Shown here: one piece after another, positions 50,596 through 59,914 of the stretch | Layout of the letters: every line of letters begins with the position of its first letter | How positions within the stretch are numbered: the stretch's first letter is position 1 | Source: Streptomyces chromofuscus | GTDB taxonomy: Bacteria > Actinomycetota > Actinomycetes > Streptomycetales > Streptomycetaceae | Assembly (NCBI RefSeq): GCF_015160875.1 | Contig: NZ_CP063374.1 | Coordinates: 4,901,501 to 4,965,500, forward strand | Direction: 5' to 3' | DNA: 64,000 nucleotides | Notes under the pieces: model-generated | What the model saw: the letters and a program-made list of their open reading frames with translations, nothing else | What the model was told of the DNA's origin: nothing | The model's database searches: none | Program-made: the position numbers and the translations under genes

Positions 50596-51531
50596 TCAGC
50601 GCGTCGTCGAAGGTCCGGTGACGCGGGCTTTGCGGATCGCCCGGGTCAGCAGCGGGGGCAGCAGGTCGGCCGCCAGACGGCGGGCGCGGGTGGGGGGCTT
50701 GCGGGGCGGGGCCGGGCAGGTCGACGCGGAGGCGGCGGCGGGCTTGGGCACGGTCGGCGAGGCGTCCCTCTCCGCGTGACGGGACGGCGGGAAGTCGGGG
50801 GCCTTCATGCCCTTGGACTTCAGGCGCACCAGGCGGTGACCGGCGGCCTGCTGGACGCTGAGCCCGCAGTCGCCGCGCCCGCGGACCATCGCCAGCAGCT
50901 CCTCCTGCACCGGCTCCGGGTCGCCCCAGGTGCCGTACAGCTTCTGCGTGCTCAGGCAGATCGGGCGCAAGCCCCGGCTGAGCACGGCCTCCCAGACGGC
51001 GACGGAGACACCGGGGGTGTGCTCGGAGCGGAAGTCGTCCAGGACGACGATCCCGTCGGGCACCAGGACGTCGCGGGCGGCGCCGATGTCGTCGTACACG
51101 TGCTCGTACAGGTGTGAGCCGTCGATGTGCACGAAGCGGCAGGAGTTCCGCTCGACCTCGCCGGGCACGAGCGAGCTGGGGCCCTGCACGACGCGCGGGA
51201 GCTCGTCGTGGAAGGAGAGGTAGTTGGTCTCGAAGGCCTGGCGGGTGAGCGCGCTGTACGACTTCGTCGACTCGGCCCGGTTGGCGTCGTCCGGGGCGTC
51301 GCCCTCGAAGAGGTCGCACACGGTGTAGTGCTCGCCCTCCCGGAGATGGCGGCCCAGGAAGATGGCGCTCTTGCCCATGTAGACCCCGACCTCCAGCAGG
51401 TCGCCGCGGACGCCGGCGGCCTCCTGCCGGTTCAGGAGCCAGTCGAAGAGCACCTGGTCGAGTACGGGGAACCAGCCCGGGACGTCGTCGAGCCGCCGGG
51501 GCCGCGGGGGTGCCTCATGTGCAGTGGTCAT
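50596..51531 (-). CDS. SAM-dependent class I methyltransferase (TylF-like)
   Basis: A 311-residue protein with a Rossmann-fold methyltransferase: GDLLEVGVYMGKSAIFLG (SAM-binding motif I), FVHIDGSHLYEHVYDDI and GIVVLDDFRSEHTPGV, typical of Methyltransf_24/TylF-like enzymes, which methylate sugar hydroxyls. The C-terminal 60 residues are basic and disordered. It opens the glycopolymer locus on the minus strand; it may methylate the wall polymer, but the target is not shown by the sequence. Confidence 0.85.
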   Translation of the reverse strand: MTTAHEAPPRPRRLDDVPGWFPVLDQVLFDWLLNRQEAAGVRGDLLEVGVYMGKSAIFLGRHLREGEHYTVCDLFEGDAPDDANRAESTKSYSALTRQAFETNYLSFHDELPRVVQGPSSLVPGEVERNSCRFVHIDGSHLYEHVYDDIGAARDVLVPDGIVVLDDFRSEHTPGVSVAVWEAVLSRGLRPICLSTQKLYGTWGDPEPVQEELLAMVRGRGDCGLSVQQAAGHRLVRLKSKGMKAPDFPPSRHAERDASPTVPKPAAASASTCPAPPRKPPTRARRLAADLLPPLLTRAIRKARVTGPSTTR

Positions 51532-51846
51532 GAAAGGCGAGCACTTCCTCGTTGCGGTGCGGTCAGAAGCTGCCCGGCGCCTGCCCGGGTGGACAACCCG
51601 TCCAAACCCCCGAGAAGGTGAATGCCGGGACAATTCCCTACGTACCGTACGCGGTATCGGCCGCGTCCGTGCGCGAATGGCGGCACGCCCGGTGAACGAT
51701 TACCGGATTGCTTCGGCTACCCCCGTCCGGGCGGCTCATTCACCGAGTTCCGCGCCCGGCGCTCTCCGCCCGGTGGACATAACTGTCGAAACCGATACAG
51801 GAAGGGGCAGAACGGCCGTCGCGAGGCCCGACCGGACCGAACGGCG
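51532..51846. other. Promoter region upstream of the methyltransferase gene
   Basis: 315 bases between two minus-strand genes without a supported frame. The stretch 51630-51720 is less GC-rich than the neighbourhood and may carry the promoter, but no -35/-10 pair stands out. Confidence 0.35.
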
Positions 51847-53013
51847 TCAGCCCTTGGAGCCCTGGACCTGCGTCAGCGACCGCCGCAGCAGCGGCGTGGC
51901 CCACTTCTCCACATACCGGTTGAAAAGCCACGCGAGTACGAGCATGAACGTGAGCGTCGCGGAGATCGTCAGCCACGAGGCGAGCCCGAAGTCCTGGTGC
52001 AGGACCTCGATGACCGGCCACCCCAGGTGCTCGTGGACCAGGTAGAAGGGGTAGGTCAGCGCGCCCGCGACGGTCAGCCAGCGCCAGTCGGCCCACTTCA
52101 GCCGGCCCAGCGCCACCGCCAGCACCGCGACGAAGCCGAAGGTGACGATCAGGATGATCACCGCGGCCGAGCGGTAGGAGAACTGGTCCGGCTGCGGGCT
52201 GTGCCACAGGTTGGACACCGCCTGGTGCTGCCCGGTCAGCCAGCTCACCGCAACGATGCCCCACGCGGTGGCGTCCCGCCGGTTGCGGTGCAGCAGGTAG
52301 ATGCCCATGCCGCCGATGAAGAAGGGCGCGTACTCCGGCATCACGACCAGGTCGAGGAAGGGCTGGTCGGCGGCCTGGGTGATGGCCGCGAGCAGCGTCC
52401 ACGCGGCGCACAGCATGACCACCCGCCTCCGGTTGGCCCCCGGCAGCACGATGCACACGGCGAACAGGGCGTAGAAGCGGATCTCCACCCACAGCGTCCA
52501 GCACACGCCGAGCACCCGGTCGGCGCCGAGCGGCTGCTGAAGCAACGTCAGGTTCACCAGCGCGTCACTCGGGGAGACCGCCTGGTAGGCCACGCCCGGC
52601 AGCGCGAACACGGCCGTCACCAGCACGACGGCCACCCAGTAGGAGGGCATCAGACGGGCGGCCCGGGAGGCGAAGAAGGAGCGCAGGGGCCGGCCCCAGC
52701 CGCTCATGCAGATGACGAAGCCGCTGATCACGAAGAAGAGCTGGACACCGAGACAGCCGTAGGCGAACCAGGAGTGCAGCGTGGGGAACTGGACCTTCGG
52801 CGAGGAGCCCCAGGCGTGCGTGATCTCACCTCCCCGTCCGCCGTAGTGGTACAGCGCCACCATCAGCGCGGCCAGCAGCCGCAGCCCGTCCAGGGCGCGC
52901 AGCCGGGCCCCCGCGGTTCTGGTCCGCGGCCGGCCGCCGGCGACCTCCAGCGGCCGGGACGGCGCGTCGGCGGTGGCTTGCGGCGTGGCTGTGGTGACGA
53001 CCGTCTCGGTCAC
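51847..53013 (-). CDS. Acyltransferase-3 family membrane protein (OafA/YrhL type)
   Basis: A 388-residue polytopic membrane enzyme. After about 38 cytoplasmic residues the acyltransferase_3 fold starts at RALDGLRLLAALMVALYHYG (with the catalytic-type His), then FFVISGFVI, R-A-A-R-L-x-P and about ten helices. Family members O-acylate extracellular sugars such as lipopolysaccharide or wall polymers. In this locus it would acylate the nonulosonic-acid polymer or a linked glycan. GTG start. It is preceded by about 290 bases of divergent promoter region shared with the sialyltransferase-like gene. Confidence 0.92.
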   Translation of the reverse strand: MTETVVTTATPQATADAPSRPLEVAGGRPRTRTAGARLRALDGLRLLAALMVALYHYGGRGGEITHAWGSSPKVQFPTLHSWFAYGCLGVQLFFVISGFVICMSGWGRPLRSFFASRAARLMPSYWVAVVLVTAVFALPGVAYQAVSPSDALVNLTLLQQPLGADRVLGVCWTLWVEIRFYALFAVCIVLPGANRRRVVMLCAAWTLLAAITQAADQPFLDLVVMPEYAPFFIGGMGIYLLHRNRRDATAWGIVAVSWLTGQHQAVSNLWHSPQPDQFSYRSAAVIILIVTFGFVAVLAVALGRLKWADWRWLTVAGALTYPFYLVHEHLGWPVIEVLHQDFGLASWLTISATLTFMLVLAWLFNRYVEKWATPLLRRSLTQVQGSKG

Positions 53014-53300
53014 GCTGGAATACCTCGGCTACCTCGTCTGTCCGTGGGCCTGCATGGGGGCCATCCTGCCCAAAGCGCCCGCAACCGTCATAACCCCGGA
53101 GGTGTGTGTCAACGTCCTGATGACGCCGCCCGCCACCCTAGGACGTCGTTCGACGGAATCCCGTTCGGCGGAAACACGATTTGCCCATCGGTCCCAATCG
53201 GTTCACCTTTTCGTCGTATTGGTTTCTTAGTGTTCTCCAACCCACCACGTTTACCGAGGCAGATCCTTGCCTGCTTCGTCGCATCCAGAGCAGGAGCACC

Positions 53301-54812
53301 ATGACGGTTCGCAGCAGATGGTCACGTTCCCGAACAGGGGACACGGCATCGGCGAGCGCTGACGCCGGTCCGCCGACGGCCCAGGTCACTCCGGTGGAGC
53401 TGGAGGACTGCCTGCGCGCCTGCGCGGTGCACAGCGGCAAGCTCGTGGGCAGCCTCGACTCCCGGCGCATCGCGCTCGCCGAGAAGCTGCGCGAGCTGCT
53501 CGCTCTGTGGGCCGCCCAGGAGCAGCCCCAGTCGGCGTCCGCGGGTGGCGCGGGCAGCATCATCCGGCGCGGCGCGAAGGCCGTCGGGGGTGGCGGCAGC
53601 CTGAGCAACGAAGTGCTCGACGCGCTCCTCGCCGTCGGCAACAAGGCGCTCGACTGCGGCTACGACGACGAGCTGAACCTCTCCCTGCTCATCACCGACA
53701 CGGTGCTGTCGCAGCGCAAGAACTCCCGTGCCGGCTGGCGGCTGCGCGGCCGCCTGCTGGAGGCCATGGGCCGCCCGGTCGCCGCCGTCGAGGCCTTCGA
53801 GCGCTACCTGAGCCTCACCCAGGAGGACGGCTTCGGCGTCCGCGCCAAGGTCGCCGGCCTGCGCACCGCCCAGGAGCGGCGCGGGGAGCTGCTCTCCCTG
53901 CTGCAGCGCACCGTCCCGGACGCCGCCGCGCACGCCGCGGGCCCGGCGACCGACGTGTGGGCCGAGGGTCTCGCCGCCCACGACGCCGGGGACTGGGAGC
54001 GGGCCCAGCCGCTGCTGGTGGGCGCGCTGGTCGCACTGGACCGCACCGAGGCTCCCGAACAGGAGTTCCAGGAGGCACTCAGCCACTACCTGGACCTGAG
54101 CACCGGAGTCCAGCACCGGCCCGGCCCCGAACTGATCCAGGCGATCGGCCTCTTCGCCGAGCAGCGGCGCAACCGGATGCGCGGCCCGCTGGACGACCCG
54201 ACCTTCGGCGGCCTGCAGTGGATCAGCCTGGGTGAGTTCCGCAACCGGATCGCCGGCAAGTCGATCGCCCTGATCGCCAACTCCGGCAAGGTCGGCGAGA
54301 GCGGCAAGGGCGCCGAGATCGACGCCTACGACCTGGTCGTGCGCTTCAACTCGTACAAGATCGACGCGGCCAACACCGGCAGGCGGACCGACATCCACGT
54401 CACCATCCACAAGCACGGCTTCAACTGGGACCAGCAGGTCGACACCCGCCTGGTCTTCGGCGGGATCTCCGGCGACTGGAAGTACTCGCTGCGCAACCGC
54501 CTCGTGCCGGGCGCACAGAAGTACCTCGGTGACGAGTCGCTGCGCTGGCCCGTGCGCAACATCGGCAAGTGGGGCACGGACACGTGGCCGTCGATCCCCA
54601 CGTCCGGCTTCAACATGCTCTGGCTGCTCGACTTCCTCGACGTCAGCCCGACTCTCGACCTGATCGGCTTCGACTTCTACGAGAGCGGTGCGTACCGCAT
54701 CGACGCGGCGATGAAGATGCCCATCACGTCCGTCCACGAATACACCAGCGAGAAGGCGTGGGTCATGGAACGGGCCCAGAGCGTCTCCGGCATGAGGATC
54801 TCCCTGCGATGA
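53301..54812 (+). CDS. GT29-like sialyltransferase with a helical N-terminal domain
   Basis: A 503-residue cytoplasmic protein. The N-terminal 300 residues are helical, with TPR-like repeats (RGRLLEAMGRPVAAVEAFERYL). The C-terminal 200 residues carry all sialyl motifs of family GT29: motif L in IALIANSGKVGESGKGAEID to VVRFNSYK (about 319-350), motif S in PTSGFNMLWLLDFLDV to LIGFDFY (about 433-460), and HEYTSE, the H-x4-E motif (His479-Glu484). It should transfer a nonulosonic acid from its CMP-sugar. The next gene starts in a four-base overlap. ATG follows GAGCAGGAGC. Confidence 0.86.
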   Translation: MTVRSRWSRSRTGDTASASADAGPPTAQVTPVELEDCLRACAVHSGKLVGSLDSRRIALAEKLRELLALWAAQEQPQSASAGGAGSIIRRGAKAVGGGGSLSNEVLDALLAVGNKALDCGYDDELNLSLLITDTVLSQRKNSRAGWRLRGRLLEAMGRPVAAVEAFERYLSLTQEDGFGVRAKVAGLRTAQERRGELLSLLQRTVPDAAAHAAGPATDVWAEGLAAHDAGDWERAQPLLVGALVALDRTEAPEQEFQEALSHYLDLSTGVQHRPGPELIQAIGLFAEQRRNRMRGPLDDPTFGGLQWISLGEFRNRIAGKSIALIANSGKVGESGKGAEIDAYDLVVRFNSYKIDAANTGRRTDIHVTIHKHGFNWDQQVDTRLVFGGISGDWKYSLRNRLVPGAQKYLGDESLRWPVRNIGKWGTDTWPSIPTSGFNMLWLLDFLDVSPTLDLIGFDFYESGAYRIDAAMKMPITSVHEYTSEKAWVMERAQSVSGMRISLR

Positions 54813-57145
54813 CCGCGACCCACATATCCCCGGCCGAGCTCCGCACCGCCGCCCCGGCCACCGATGCCCGAGCGCTCACCGGCAAGCGCCGGATCGCCTT
54901 CGCCAGCTTCGTCGACGAGAACTACCTGCCCGGCTTCCTGGTCCTGCTGCGCTCGCTCGCGCTGTCCAACCCGGGTGTGTGCGAGGACTTCATCGTCCTG
55001 CACGACGACCTCAAGCCGTCCTCCGTGGCCCAGATCCGCGCCCTGCACCCGCGCGTGAGCTTCCGTCGCGTCGACGCCGACCACTACGACTCGTACGCCA
55101 AGGGCGACCAGGACAACTACCTGGTGCGCAAGGCGTACTTCATCCTCGACGTCTTCAAGATCCGCGACTACGACACCGTGATCACCCTGGACACCGACAT
55201 GGTCGTCCTCGGTTCGATCTCCGAGCTGCTGTCGCTGCGCGAGGGCCTCGCCGCCGTACCCCAGTTCTTCTACGGCCAGCACAAGCTCAACAGCGGTCTG
55301 CTCGTCATTCAGAAGGAGTACCTGAGCGACGAGTTCTACGCGAAGATCGACCACGTCGGCCGCACCGGCGCCTACGAGCTGGACAAGCACGACCAGGGCA
55401 TCCTCAACGCCGTCCTGGACGGCGACTTCGTCCGCCTGGACCCGAGGTTCAACTTCGTCAAGCGCCGGCTCTCCGGTGACCTGCCGGTCCCCGACGACAC
55501 GGCGATCCTGCACTTCACCGGCCGGCACAAGCCCTGGCAGGGCGGCGAGGCGGGCTACGACAAGGCGCAGGAGCGCTGGCGCGAGTTCGACATGACCGAC
55601 GCCGAGCTGCACGCGGCGTACCTCGCCGCGGGCGGCACCACACACCGCGACCTGCTGGTGCACTACGGCACCCCGTACGTCGAGCGCACCGGTGACGTCA
55701 ACGCCGCCCGCCGGGTCGCCCTCGCCCACATCGGCGCCGGCGACTACCAGGCCGCCGTCGACATCATGGAGCGCGTCCACATCCCCGTCGACGAGGCCTG
55801 GCCGCACGAGGTGTACGGGCACGCCCTGCTGGCCGTCTCCCGCTACGAGGAGGCCAAGGCCCAGCTGCTGCTGGCGACCGCCGCGCCCAACCGCGCCGCC
55901 ACCGCCTTCGCCCGGCTCGCCCTGATCTCCTGGGTGCACGGCGACGACGCCGCCTCGCACAAGTACGCCCTGCAGGGCCTGACCGTCGACCCGACGCACC
56001 GGGCCGGCCGCATCTGGCACCAGCGCACCATCAGCGTCCCGGCCCAGCAGTCCGGCAGCGCGGCCGAGCAGCTCGCGCACGTCGCGTTCTACATGGACCG
56101 GCAGGGCAACGCGGGCGACAAGCTGCTCCCGGAGAGCGTCCGCCTCGCCTTCGACCCCGACACCACCAACCGCCGCTGGCACTCCGTGCACGCCCACCGC
56201 CTGTTCGACGAGGCGGCCCTGGAGCGTGTCAACGCCCGCCGCGGCATGGTGATCGGCGGCGGCGGCCTGTTCATCCCGGACACCATGCCCAACGGCAACA
56301 GCGCCTGGCAGTGGAACGTCCCCGACGAGCTGCTGAAGCGTATCGACGTGCCGATCGCGGTGTACGCCGTCGGCTTCAACGCCTTCGACGGGCAGAGCTA
56401 CCGCGCCCAGCGGTTCCGCGAGTCGCTGCGGCTGCTGGTGGAGAAGTCCGCCTTCTTCGGCCTGCGCAACCACGGTTCGATCGAGAAGGTCCGGGCCATG
56501 CTCCCGGCGCACCTGCACGACAAGGTGCGTTTCCAGCCGTGCCCGACCACGGTCACCCGCCAGCTCGTCGCCGGCTGGAAGGACCCGGCCACCCGCGACG
56601 ACACCATCCTCATCAACGCCGCCTACGACCGCGCCTCCCTGCGCTTCGGCCACGACTACGGCTACTTCCTGGCCCAGATGGCCAAGGCGGTGCGCGAGCT
56701 CGGCGATCTCGCCGAGGTGCAGTGCGTGGCGCACTCGCTCGACGACGAGCGGATCGCGTTCGACCTGCGCCGCGAGCACGGCGTGTCGATGCCCGTCATC
56801 CCGATGTACGACTTCGAGAACGACGAGATCCGCGAGCTGTACGCACGCACCAAGCTGGTCATCGGCATGCGCGGCCACGCGGGCATGATCCCGTTCGGCT
56901 GCGGCACCCCCATCATCAGCCTGATCTCGCACCCGAAGATGGCGTACTTCCTGCGCGACATCGAGCGCCCCGAGTGGGGTGTCTCCGTGCACGACCGCAA
57001 CCTCGCCGAGGTGCTCGTCGAGCGCTCCCGCGACCTGCTCGCCGACCACGACAGGACCGTGGCCGACGTGCACGGCCGGCAGCAGGAGCTGTGGAAGATC
57101 ACCCAGGCGAACGCCGCCGAGCTGCGGACCGTCCTGGGCGGCTGA
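54809..57145 (+). CDS. GT8 glycosyltransferase - TPR - polysaccharide pyruvyltransferase fusion
   Basis: A 778-residue protein with three parts. Residues about 25-285: GT8-type transferase with TLDTDMVVLG (D-x-D), LNSGLLVI and KHDQGILNAV. Residues about 300-420: helical repeats resembling TPR. Residues about 440-775: polysaccharide pyruvyltransferase domain with GGGGLFIPDTM, FGLRNHGS and MRGHAGMIPFGCGTPIISL. It could both add a hexose and form a pyruvate ketal on a wall polymer. The start overlaps the sialyltransferase-like gene, so the two are translated together. Confidence 0.88.
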   Translation: MTATHISPAELRTAAPATDARALTGKRRIAFASFVDENYLPGFLVLLRSLALSNPGVCEDFIVLHDDLKPSSVAQIRALHPRVSFRRVDADHYDSYAKGDQDNYLVRKAYFILDVFKIRDYDTVITLDTDMVVLGSISELLSLREGLAAVPQFFYGQHKLNSGLLVIQKEYLSDEFYAKIDHVGRTGAYELDKHDQGILNAVLDGDFVRLDPRFNFVKRRLSGDLPVPDDTAILHFTGRHKPWQGGEAGYDKAQERWREFDMTDAELHAAYLAAGGTTHRDLLVHYGTPYVERTGDVNAARRVALAHIGAGDYQAAVDIMERVHIPVDEAWPHEVYGHALLAVSRYEEAKAQLLLATAAPNRAATAFARLALISWVHGDDAASHKYALQGLTVDPTHRAGRIWHQRTISVPAQQSGSAAEQLAHVAFYMDRQGNAGDKLLPESVRLAFDPDTTNRRWHSVHAHRLFDEAALERVNARRGMVIGGGGLFIPDTMPNGNSAWQWNVPDELLKRIDVPIAVYAVGFNAFDGQSYRAQRFRESLRLLVEKSAFFGLRNHGSIEKVRAMLPAHLHDKVRFQPCPTTVTRQLVAGWKDPATRDDTILINAAYDRASLRFGHDYGYFLAQMAKAVRELGDLAEVQCVAHSLDDERIAFDLRREHGVSMPVIPMYDFENDEIRELYARTKLVIGMRGHAGMIPFGCGTPIISLISHPKMAYFLRDIERPEWGVSVHDRNLAEVLVERSRDLLADHDRTVADVHGRQQELWKITQANAAELRTVLGG

Positions 57146-57148
57146 CCC

Positions 57149-57334
57149 ATGACGGCCCTCGTGGTCGACGACGCTCCCGGGGCCGCCAGGCCCCGGGAGC
57201 GTGCGCGTCGCTCACCCCTGTGGTGGGCGGTGGCCGCCCTGCCCGCCGCCGTGGCCGTGGTGTACACCGTCCTCACCCGCCGTCTCACCGGGGACCTGCA
57301 CTCCGTCCTCGGCGCCCTGCGCTCGGGCGCGTGA
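57149..57334 (+). CDS. Small membrane protein or remnant of a larger membrane gene
   Basis: The 61-residue protein starts just after the fusion gene: a basic start, one helix (PLWWAVAALPAAVAVVYTVL) and DLHSVLGALRSGA. The last part resembles the first loop of UPF0104/AglD-like membrane proteins. Another frame continues without a gap from about 57330 with hydrophobic VVPTVFGVAAVLGL, so a larger gene may have been truncated and frameshifted. No domain is certain. Confidence 0.4.
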   Translation: MTALVVDDAPGAARPRERARRSPLWWAVAALPAAVAVVYTVLTRRLTGDLHSVLGALRSGA

Positions 57335-57533
57335 GGCGGCCCTCACCGTGGGCGCCGGCGGCCTGGCCCTGGCGCCGGCGCCGCGCACCGACTTCCTCCG
57401 GCCCGAGTGGGCGGCCGTCGTGCCGACGGTGTTCGGCGTCGCCGCCGTGCTCGGACTCGACCGTCCCGTGAAACGCGGCGTTGCCGTCCTGCGCGTCGTG
57501 GACCGGCAGTCCGGCCGCCCGGGGCGGAACCGT

Positions 57534-58376
57534 CTAGCCGCGCGGGGTGAAGAGCAGGTTCCGCGCCCCGGCCGGCCGGGGCCGGTCCGAGGGGATGTGC
57601 ACTTCCTCCTCCTCGGCCACCCAGTGCGCCTCGTAGCCCAGGGGCCCGAACTCGGCGAGCAGGGGGTCCAGCGGGGCGCCCACCAGCGCCTCCAGCATCA
57701 CGGTCGGCCGGTCCCGCTTCAGCACCTGCCGGGCGCCCTGCAGCACCGACATCTCGTGGCCCTCGACGTCGATCTTGATCAGGTCGAGCTTGGTGTTCGC
57801 GAACACCTCGTCCAGCGTGAGCAGTTGGATCCGCTTCATCTCGGCGTCCCCGGCCGCGTGCTCCAGGGACGAGCCCGTCGACAGCAGGTTCCCCGAGAAG
57901 CGCACGCCGATGTCGGCCCAGCCCGGCTCGCTGGAGACGCCCGCCTGGTAGCGCCGCACGTTCTGCACGTTGTTCAGCCGGATGTTCACCGCCAGCCGCG
58001 CGTGCACCTGGTCCACCGGCTCGAACGCGTGCACCTTCGCCTTCGGGTTGGCGAGGGCGGCGATCATGGAGAAGTACCCGACGTGCGCGCCGACGTCGGC
58101 TATCGTCGTGCTCTTCGCCGCCAGCCGTGACCAGGTGGCCAGGCTCCCGGGTTCGTAGCCGAATCGCCCGTTCCACAGGGTGTCGAGCGCGACCGCGTCG
58201 TCGTTCACGCAGAACATGACGAACGGCGGGCAGTACGGGGAGTCGATCTCGGCGAGGCCCCGGTAGGGGTGCTTCTTTCGGTGCGTGCGGATGATGTCGC
58301 TGGTGGCGACGGGCCTGACGGACGGGGCGTGGGCCAGCATCCGGGCATTGGCGGCTTCGACCTGCGAGATGCGCAT
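57534..58376 (-). CDS. FkbM-family methyltransferase
   Basis: A 280-residue cytoplasmic protein. The FkbM fold appears as TTIADVGAHVGYFSMIAAL (SAM-binding), VHAFEPVDQVHARL, and DLIKIDVEGHEMSVLQGA, all canonical. FkbM enzymes O-methylate sugars or polyketides; in polysaccharide loci they methylate glycans. It has its own transcription unit on the minus strand, ending convergently with the small gene at 57149 and separated from the polysialyltransferase gene by a terminator hairpin. Confidence 0.92.
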   Translation of the reverse strand: MRISQVEAANARMLAHAPSVRPVATSDIIRTHRKKHPYRGLAEIDSPYCPPFVMFCVNDDAVALDTLWNGRFGYEPGSLATWSRLAAKSTTIADVGAHVGYFSMIAALANPKAKVHAFEPVDQVHARLAVNIRLNNVQNVRRYQAGVSSEPGWADIGVRFSGNLLSTGSSLEHAAGDAEMKRIQLLTLDEVFANTKLDLIKIDVEGHEMSVLQGARQVLKRDRPTVMLEALVGAPLDPLLAEFGPLGYEAHWVAEEEEVHIPSDRPRPAGARNLLFTPRG

Positions 58377-58464
58377 GGCCGCGATCGTAGGCCCGCGATC
58401 ACATCCTTTTGAAGGTTTCGGAAGTACTCCGTGCGGAATTCGCGGTAACCGCTGTTCAGAGGGG

Positions 58465-58499
58465 GGCGGCTCCCGAGATCGAAGATCAGGGGAGCCGCC
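58465..58499 (-). terminator. Terminator of the minus-strand glycosyltransferase pair
   Basis: GGCGGCTCCC and its complement form a 10-bp stem around a 15-base loop, about 85 bases beyond the stop of the polysialyltransferase-like gene. Confidence 0.65.
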
Positions 58500-58582
58500 G
58501 AACCGGGGAATGAGCCGCACTCGAGAAAGTCGATTCCCTTTTCGGTTTCTCGGTTTTCGCCCCTCGTTCATGCACTCTTCAT

Positions 58583-59914
58583 TCAGCGCTTGACGGCCTT
58601 CTTCAGGGCCCGCGCCCGCCGCACCACCCGCCGGGCCGTGGAGTTGCGGGGCAGGAAGGACAGCCGCTCGGGGATGCCGCCGGGCAGGCCCAGCGAGGTG
58701 AGCCGGCGCTTCTTGAAGTAGCGCTGGGTGCGCGGGCCGAGGTGCTGGGCGAGGAAGCGCTCCGCCGCGGGCCTGAGGTCCGACTGGATCTGCGGCTGCA
58801 TGGTGAAGCCGACCGCGCCGACCAGCCCGCTGAGCAGCTCGCTGTCGACCGGGTCCTCGCCCTTGCGGTTCTCCAGGTCCGGCAGCAGCGCGTCCGCCAG
58901 GGTGACCGGCAGCCGGTTGCTGTTCTGGTACGGCGTCAGCCGGTCCAGCAGCGGCCCGGTGCCGATGCGGGCGACGGGAAGGTCGTAGAACGCGGACGCG
59001 GTGAACAGCGCGGTCGAGAAGCAGCCCACGACCAGCGCGGGCCGCGCCTTGGCGAACAGCACCTCGGCGAGGACGGGGATGTCCAGCACGGTGAGGTCGA
59101 CGCCGAGCTTCTCGGCCTCGGCCTCCAGGGCGCGGCTGTAGCGGGCCGGCGCGGTGGGGTGCGGCTTGAACACGATCGCGCGGTGCCCGCGCTCGACCGC
59201 CCCCCGCATCATCCGCACGTGCAGGTCCTCCTCCTCGGCCGGGGAGAGGATGTTCAGCGCGGACAGGTACTGGCCGAGCAGCAGGGCGGCGCTGTCCGGG
59301 AGGTCGGGCAGCTCCCCGGCGGCGCCGGTGAGTCCGCTCATGACCTTGAGGAACGCGTCCGTCGGGACCACCTGCGCCGGCACGTCGAACTCGGTGAGCA
59401 GCAGCGGGGTCAGGCCGGGCACCAGGTCCAGGTGGAGCAGGCGCCGGACGCGGGTGCCGACCAGCGGGTCGAGCTTGTTGCGGGTGGGGCCGTAGCTCAT
59501 CAGGCCGTCGGCGTAGACGTGGACGGGGGCGCCGGTGAAGATCTGCGCCAGGCCGAGCGCCGGGTTGACCTGGATGGACTCCACGACCAGCTCGACCCGG
59601 TCGTCGCCCAGCCCCCACAGCAGCCGCAGATAGCGCTCGAACAGCGGCAGGTCGTCGGGGCGCGGCTGCCAGGCGCCGGGGTGGAAGGGGCGGATCGCCT
59701 CGTTGAACGACAGGACGTCGTCGAAGTGGTCGCGCAGCGTGCCGAAGCCCGGCATCTCGTCGACGGCCGGGGTGGTCTCCGGCGTCGCCGAGTTGTTGAA
59801 CACCAGCAGCACCCGCCGGTCCGGCTCCTCGAAGCAGTCGGAGTCGATCGCGGCGGCGAGCGTGGCCGCGCCGTACAGCGTGGAGACGCAGAAGATCTGG
59901 GTGGTACGGGACAT
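58583..59914 (-). CDS. Polysialyltransferase-family glycosyltransferase
   Basis: A 443-residue cytoplasmic protein. Recognised blocks: QIFCVSTLYGAATLAAAI at the start, RAIVFKPHPTAPARY (the His-Pro motif), and LVVGCFSTALFTASAFYDLPVARIG (the S-S/T motif). These motifs are shared by bacterial polysialyltransferases of the GT38/GT52-like type, which extend chains of nonulosonic acid. Key His and Ser/Thr residues are present. A basic C-terminal tail may bind the membrane. It abuts the GT2 gene upstream with one-base overlap. Confidence 0.88.
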   Translation of the reverse strand: MSRTTQIFCVSTLYGAATLAAAIDSDCFEEPDRRVLLVFNNSATPETTPAVDEMPGFGTLRDHFDDVLSFNEAIRPFHPGAWQPRPDDLPLFERYLRLLWGLGDDRVELVVESIQVNPALGLAQIFTGAPVHVYADGLMSYGPTRNKLDPLVGTRVRRLLHLDLVPGLTPLLLTEFDVPAQVVPTDAFLKVMSGLTGAAGELPDLPDSAALLLGQYLSALNILSPAEEEDLHVRMMRGAVERGHRAIVFKPHPTAPARYSRALEAEAEKLGVDLTVLDIPVLAEVLFAKARPALVVGCFSTALFTASAFYDLPVARIGTGPLLDRLTPYQNSNRLPVTLADALLPDLENRKGEDPVDSELLSGLVGAVGFTMQPQIQSDLRPAAERFLAQHLGPRTQRYFKKRRLTSLGLPGGIPERLSFLPRNSTARRVVRRARALKKAVKR

